16,933 bases of DNA, taken from the NCBI GenBank assembly GCA_012797825.1, contig JAAZOI010000046.1, positions 1-16,933 of the forward strand, written 5' to 3'. The position numbers were made by a program, and so were the translations under genes. This DNA comes from Eubacteriaceae bacterium (GTDB lineage Bacteria > Bacillota > Clostridia > Eubacteriales > UBA1433). Below are positions 15,266 to 16,933 of the stretch, one piece after another. A model generated the notes under the pieces. That model was not told the DNA's origin, did no database searches, and worked only from the letters and a program-made list of their open reading frames with translations. Position 1 is the stretch's first letter. Every line of letters begins with the position of its first letter.

Positions 15266-15274
15266 ATTATATCA
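15266..15274 (-). promoter_or_regulatory. Extended −10 promoter of uvrA
   Basis: On the minus strand TGATATAAT gives a perfect extended −10 (TGnTATAAT), which can work without a strong −35. The leader to the uvrA ATG would be about 38 bases. I see no LexA/DinR box (GAAC-n4-GTTC) between it and the start. Confidence 0.5.
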
Positions 15275-15327
15275 TGAAACATTAAATTTTCTTTATGCAT
15301 ATTTAACCATATTTGAATTCGTAAAAT

Positions 15328-15366
15328 AAAAAACGGAATATAAGTAATTCTTAATTCCGTTTTTTT
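15328..15366 (-). terminator. Rho-independent terminator of the sleB–ypeB operon
   Basis: A perfect 12-bp stem (AAAAAACGGAAT / ATTCCGTTTTTT) capped by a 4-bp inner stem (TAAG/CTTA) with one bulged A. On the minus strand it ends in a run of six U, 21 bases after the ypeB stop. The A and T flanks make it readable on either strand. It insulates uvrA from ypeB transcription. Confidence 0.9.
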
Positions 15367-15386
15367 ATTTTATATTAAATTAATAC

Positions 15387-16727
15387 TTATAATGCCAGAA
15401 TGCTGTTGTTGGCTTCTATTACTTTTAGTATTTCCTGTTGAACCCCTGTATCGGCGTTTATATAAACTATGAATATTTCATCGTCTTTTGTTTTGCCTTT
15501 AAATTCATAGCACATTACCTCACTGCCGCTTTCTGTGGGTATGATAGCCAACTTTTTAGAAACTACAGTTAAATTTGAACTCACTTTTTTCTGAGCTTGC
15601 TGAACTGATATTTTTGCTTTTTTTATTGTTCTGTCATAATGGCTCATATAATAAGTGCTTGCTTCAAATCCGACTATTTCACCGTTATCCAGCGCAACCT
15701 GAACTTTAACCATATCAGGATATATTATAACGCCGTCTTTTTGGCCTACAAAATTAAATACTTTCTTATTTCCGTACGTTTCATAATAGTTTTCCGACAT
15801 ATTCTCGAACCCTATCTTTTGCAAATATTCCTTTGCTTTTTGCTGCGCTTGAGTGATGTTTAACTGCTCACTGTTAATAATTCTGCTTGAAACAATCTGC
15901 AGAACATGTCCGCCTGCTTTACTGACTTTTACAGAAAAAGATGTTTGGTTATTATCGGCATTTGTTTGAAAAACATAACACGGTATAATGCCGTTATCAT
16001 CCTCAGCTTTACTCAATTGAACATTATCGCCCAAATATTTTGCCGCAGCCTGCATAGCCGCGTTTTCATCGACTTGCGCTCCTAAATCTGATTTTGGTCC
16101 CTTATCTTTCAGCCCTTCGGAAAAAGGTCCGTCATAAATAAGTTTGGGATATTCCATGCTTGTCTTATTTATCTGAGTAAATGCTAAATCTGTTCCATAA
16201 GTTAATTCGTCATCATAATAAAAACCTTTATTATTGTCGGTTCTAAAAAGACTTACATCTCCTGACCTTAACTTATCTGACAATGCCTCAACATTTTTTC
16301 GGATTGTATATACCGTGTCTTTTATTTTTGCTAAATTATCAATATCTTCGTTGCTGAGATTGTTTTTTGCATCAATTTGTTTCGCCACCGAATAGCAGTA
16401 ATCTCCTGCCTGGTTTAATATCTCACTTGTCTGCTGCATAGCCACATGGCTTACCGGCAAGTTAACAACGGCTTGAGCGCCTTGAATGCTGTATTGCCAT
16501 ACATCAAGCAGCAGAGTCTTTAAATACGCGTCATCTGTTGCAACCAATATCTTTGAGAGCGAGTCGTCCATATTTTTAAGCGCTTCTTCGAGCGTCATAT
16601 AGCTGTCCTCGTAAGTGCCTACGACTAAGTTTTTATAACTTACTTTTTGCTGATTAGTACTGTACGCCCAAATACCGAGTATAACGAGTGCAATTGCCAG
16701 TATAGCAATTGTTATATTTTTTCTCAT
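15387..16727 (-). CDS. ypeB: Germination protein YpeB
   Basis: YpeB is needed to place and stabilise the cortex-lytic enzyme SleB in the spore, and the two proteins protect each other until germination. The 446-residue product has an N-terminal membrane anchor (about 5–22), a helical region of about 170 residues, the family hallmark YPKLIYDGPFSEGL (198–211), then PepSY-like repeats (about 220–320, 325–390 and 390–440). The C-terminal domains show alternating ITQAQQKAKEYL and SVQQAQKKVSSNL helices typical of PepSY. GGAGG eight bases before the ATG overlaps the sleB stop region. The gap to sleB is 12 bases, so the two are an operon, as in Bacillus and Clostridia. Length and order are normal. 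It shows the host makes spores or descends from spore formers. Confidence 0.94.
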   Translation of the reverse strand: MRKNITIAILAIALVILGIWAYSTNQQKVSYKNLVVGTYEDSYMTLEEALKNMDDSLSKILVATDDAYLKTLLLDVWQYSIQGAQAVVNLPVSHVAMQQTSEILNQAGDYCYSVAKQIDAKNNLSNEDIDNLAKIKDTVYTIRKNVEALSDKLRSGDVSLFRTDNNKGFYYDDELTYGTDLAFTQINKTSMEYPKLIYDGPFSEGLKDKGPKSDLGAQVDENAAMQAAAKYLGDNVQLSKAEDDNGIIPCYVFQTNADNNQTSFSVKVSKAGGHVLQIVSSRIINSEQLNITQAQQKAKEYLQKIGFENMSENYYETYGNKKVFNFVGQKDGVIIYPDMVKVQVALDNGEIVGFEASTYYMSHYDRTIKKAKISVQQAQKKVSSNLTVVSKKLAIIPTESGSEVMCYEFKGKTKDDEIFIVYINADTGVQQEILKVIEANNSILAL

Positions 16728-16739
16728 ATCCGCTGCCTC

Positions 16740-16933
16740 CTACTTGCAAAAAACGTGCTTTCCGATAGTTAACATAATAGGACGCGAACGTATCCATTTG
16801 TTGGTGGCGGTAACGGGATTGTAATAATACAATGCTCCCCCTGTAGGATCCCAGCCGTTCATTGCGTCTTTCGCCGCATTTATGCAGGATTGGCTGGGTG
16901 TTAAATTTATCTGCCCGTCAGATACCGCGTCAA
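16740..16933 (-). CDS. sleB: Spore cortex-lytic enzyme SleB, C-terminal end (partial)
   Basis: The last 63 residues of a cell-wall hydrolase (Hydrolase_2 family) run off the window edge. Visible hallmarks are DAVSDGQINLTPS, a following AAKDAMNGWDPTGGALYYYN and IGKHVFCK at the C-terminus, which match the SleB/CwlJ catalytic domain. SleB is a lytic transglycosylase that degrades cortex peptidoglycan at muramic-delta-lactam sites during germination. The position directly before ypeB favours SleB over CwlJ. The stop TAG overlaps the ypeB Shine-Dalgarno sequence. Confidence 0.92.
   Translation of the reverse strand, partial: DAVSDGQINLTPSQSCINAAKDAMNGWDPTGGALYYYNPVTATNKWIRSRPIMLTIGKHVFCK

Noticed and set aside
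1..16933. CRISPR arrays, tRNA or rRNA genes, insertion sequences
   Set aside because: No regularly spaced repeats, cloverleaf-like GTTC-type segments, rRNA-like stretches, transposase motifs or long terminal inverted repeats were seen by eye. A covariance-model scan would be decisive for small RNAs.

Overview
The window looks like a chromosomal segment of a spore-forming, low-GC Firmicute, most likely a Clostridia member. The evidence is a sleB–ypeB germination pair, a Firmicutes-type cdaA–ybbR operon, an undecaprenol/diacylglycerol kinase of the short DgkA type, and AGGAGG-type ribosome binding sites in front of most genes.

Layout. Positions 1–1593 (minus strand) hold a MacB/YknXYZ-type ABC exporter operon: adaptor, ATPase, then the first codons of the permease at the window edge. 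Positions 1594–2009 have no intact gene. They hold a promoter and a palindrome in the exporter leader, a 43-codon C-terminal gene remnant, a strong hairpin terminator, and the promoter region of the next block. Positions 2010–5034 (plus strand) are a very AT-rich four-gene operon: QueC-like ligase, tRNA-guanine-transglycosylase-like protein, cGAS/DncV-like nucleotidyltransferase, and a two-TM SLATT effector. From 5065 the base composition returns to that of the flanks: an NhaC-family antiporter, dgkA and a DUF3788 protein (all minus); two plus-strand proteins sharing a duplicated 70-residue module; then the minus-strand operon cdaA–ybbR–FAD oxidoreductase, uvrA, ypeB and the end of sleB.

The most interesting part is the four-gene island. 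I read it as a type IV CBASS anti-phage system. The cyclase would make a cyclic nucleotide on infection, and the SLATT membrane protein would be the effector that kills or arrests the cell. The QueC-like (Cap9) and TGT-like (Cap10) proteins are not there for queuosine. As I recall recent biochemical work, they attach a 7-deazaguanine to the N-terminus of the cyclase. The cyclase here begins Met-Gly-Asn-Gly-Asn, which would expose an N-terminal glycine. The 8-oxoguanine glycosylase-like gene (OGG) often found in type IV loci is absent. The operon's composition, its position beside a truncated host gene and terminator, and a 10-bp repeat at both edges suggest acquisition by transfer.

A second point of interest is the gene pair at 7589–8890. 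Both encode an ungapped 70-residue module (36 identities by my hand count) of unknown function, behind a possible sporulation sigma factor −10 element. The rest is largely housekeeping: c-di-AMP synthesis, nucleotide excision repair, cation/proton antiport, lipid kinase and spore germination.
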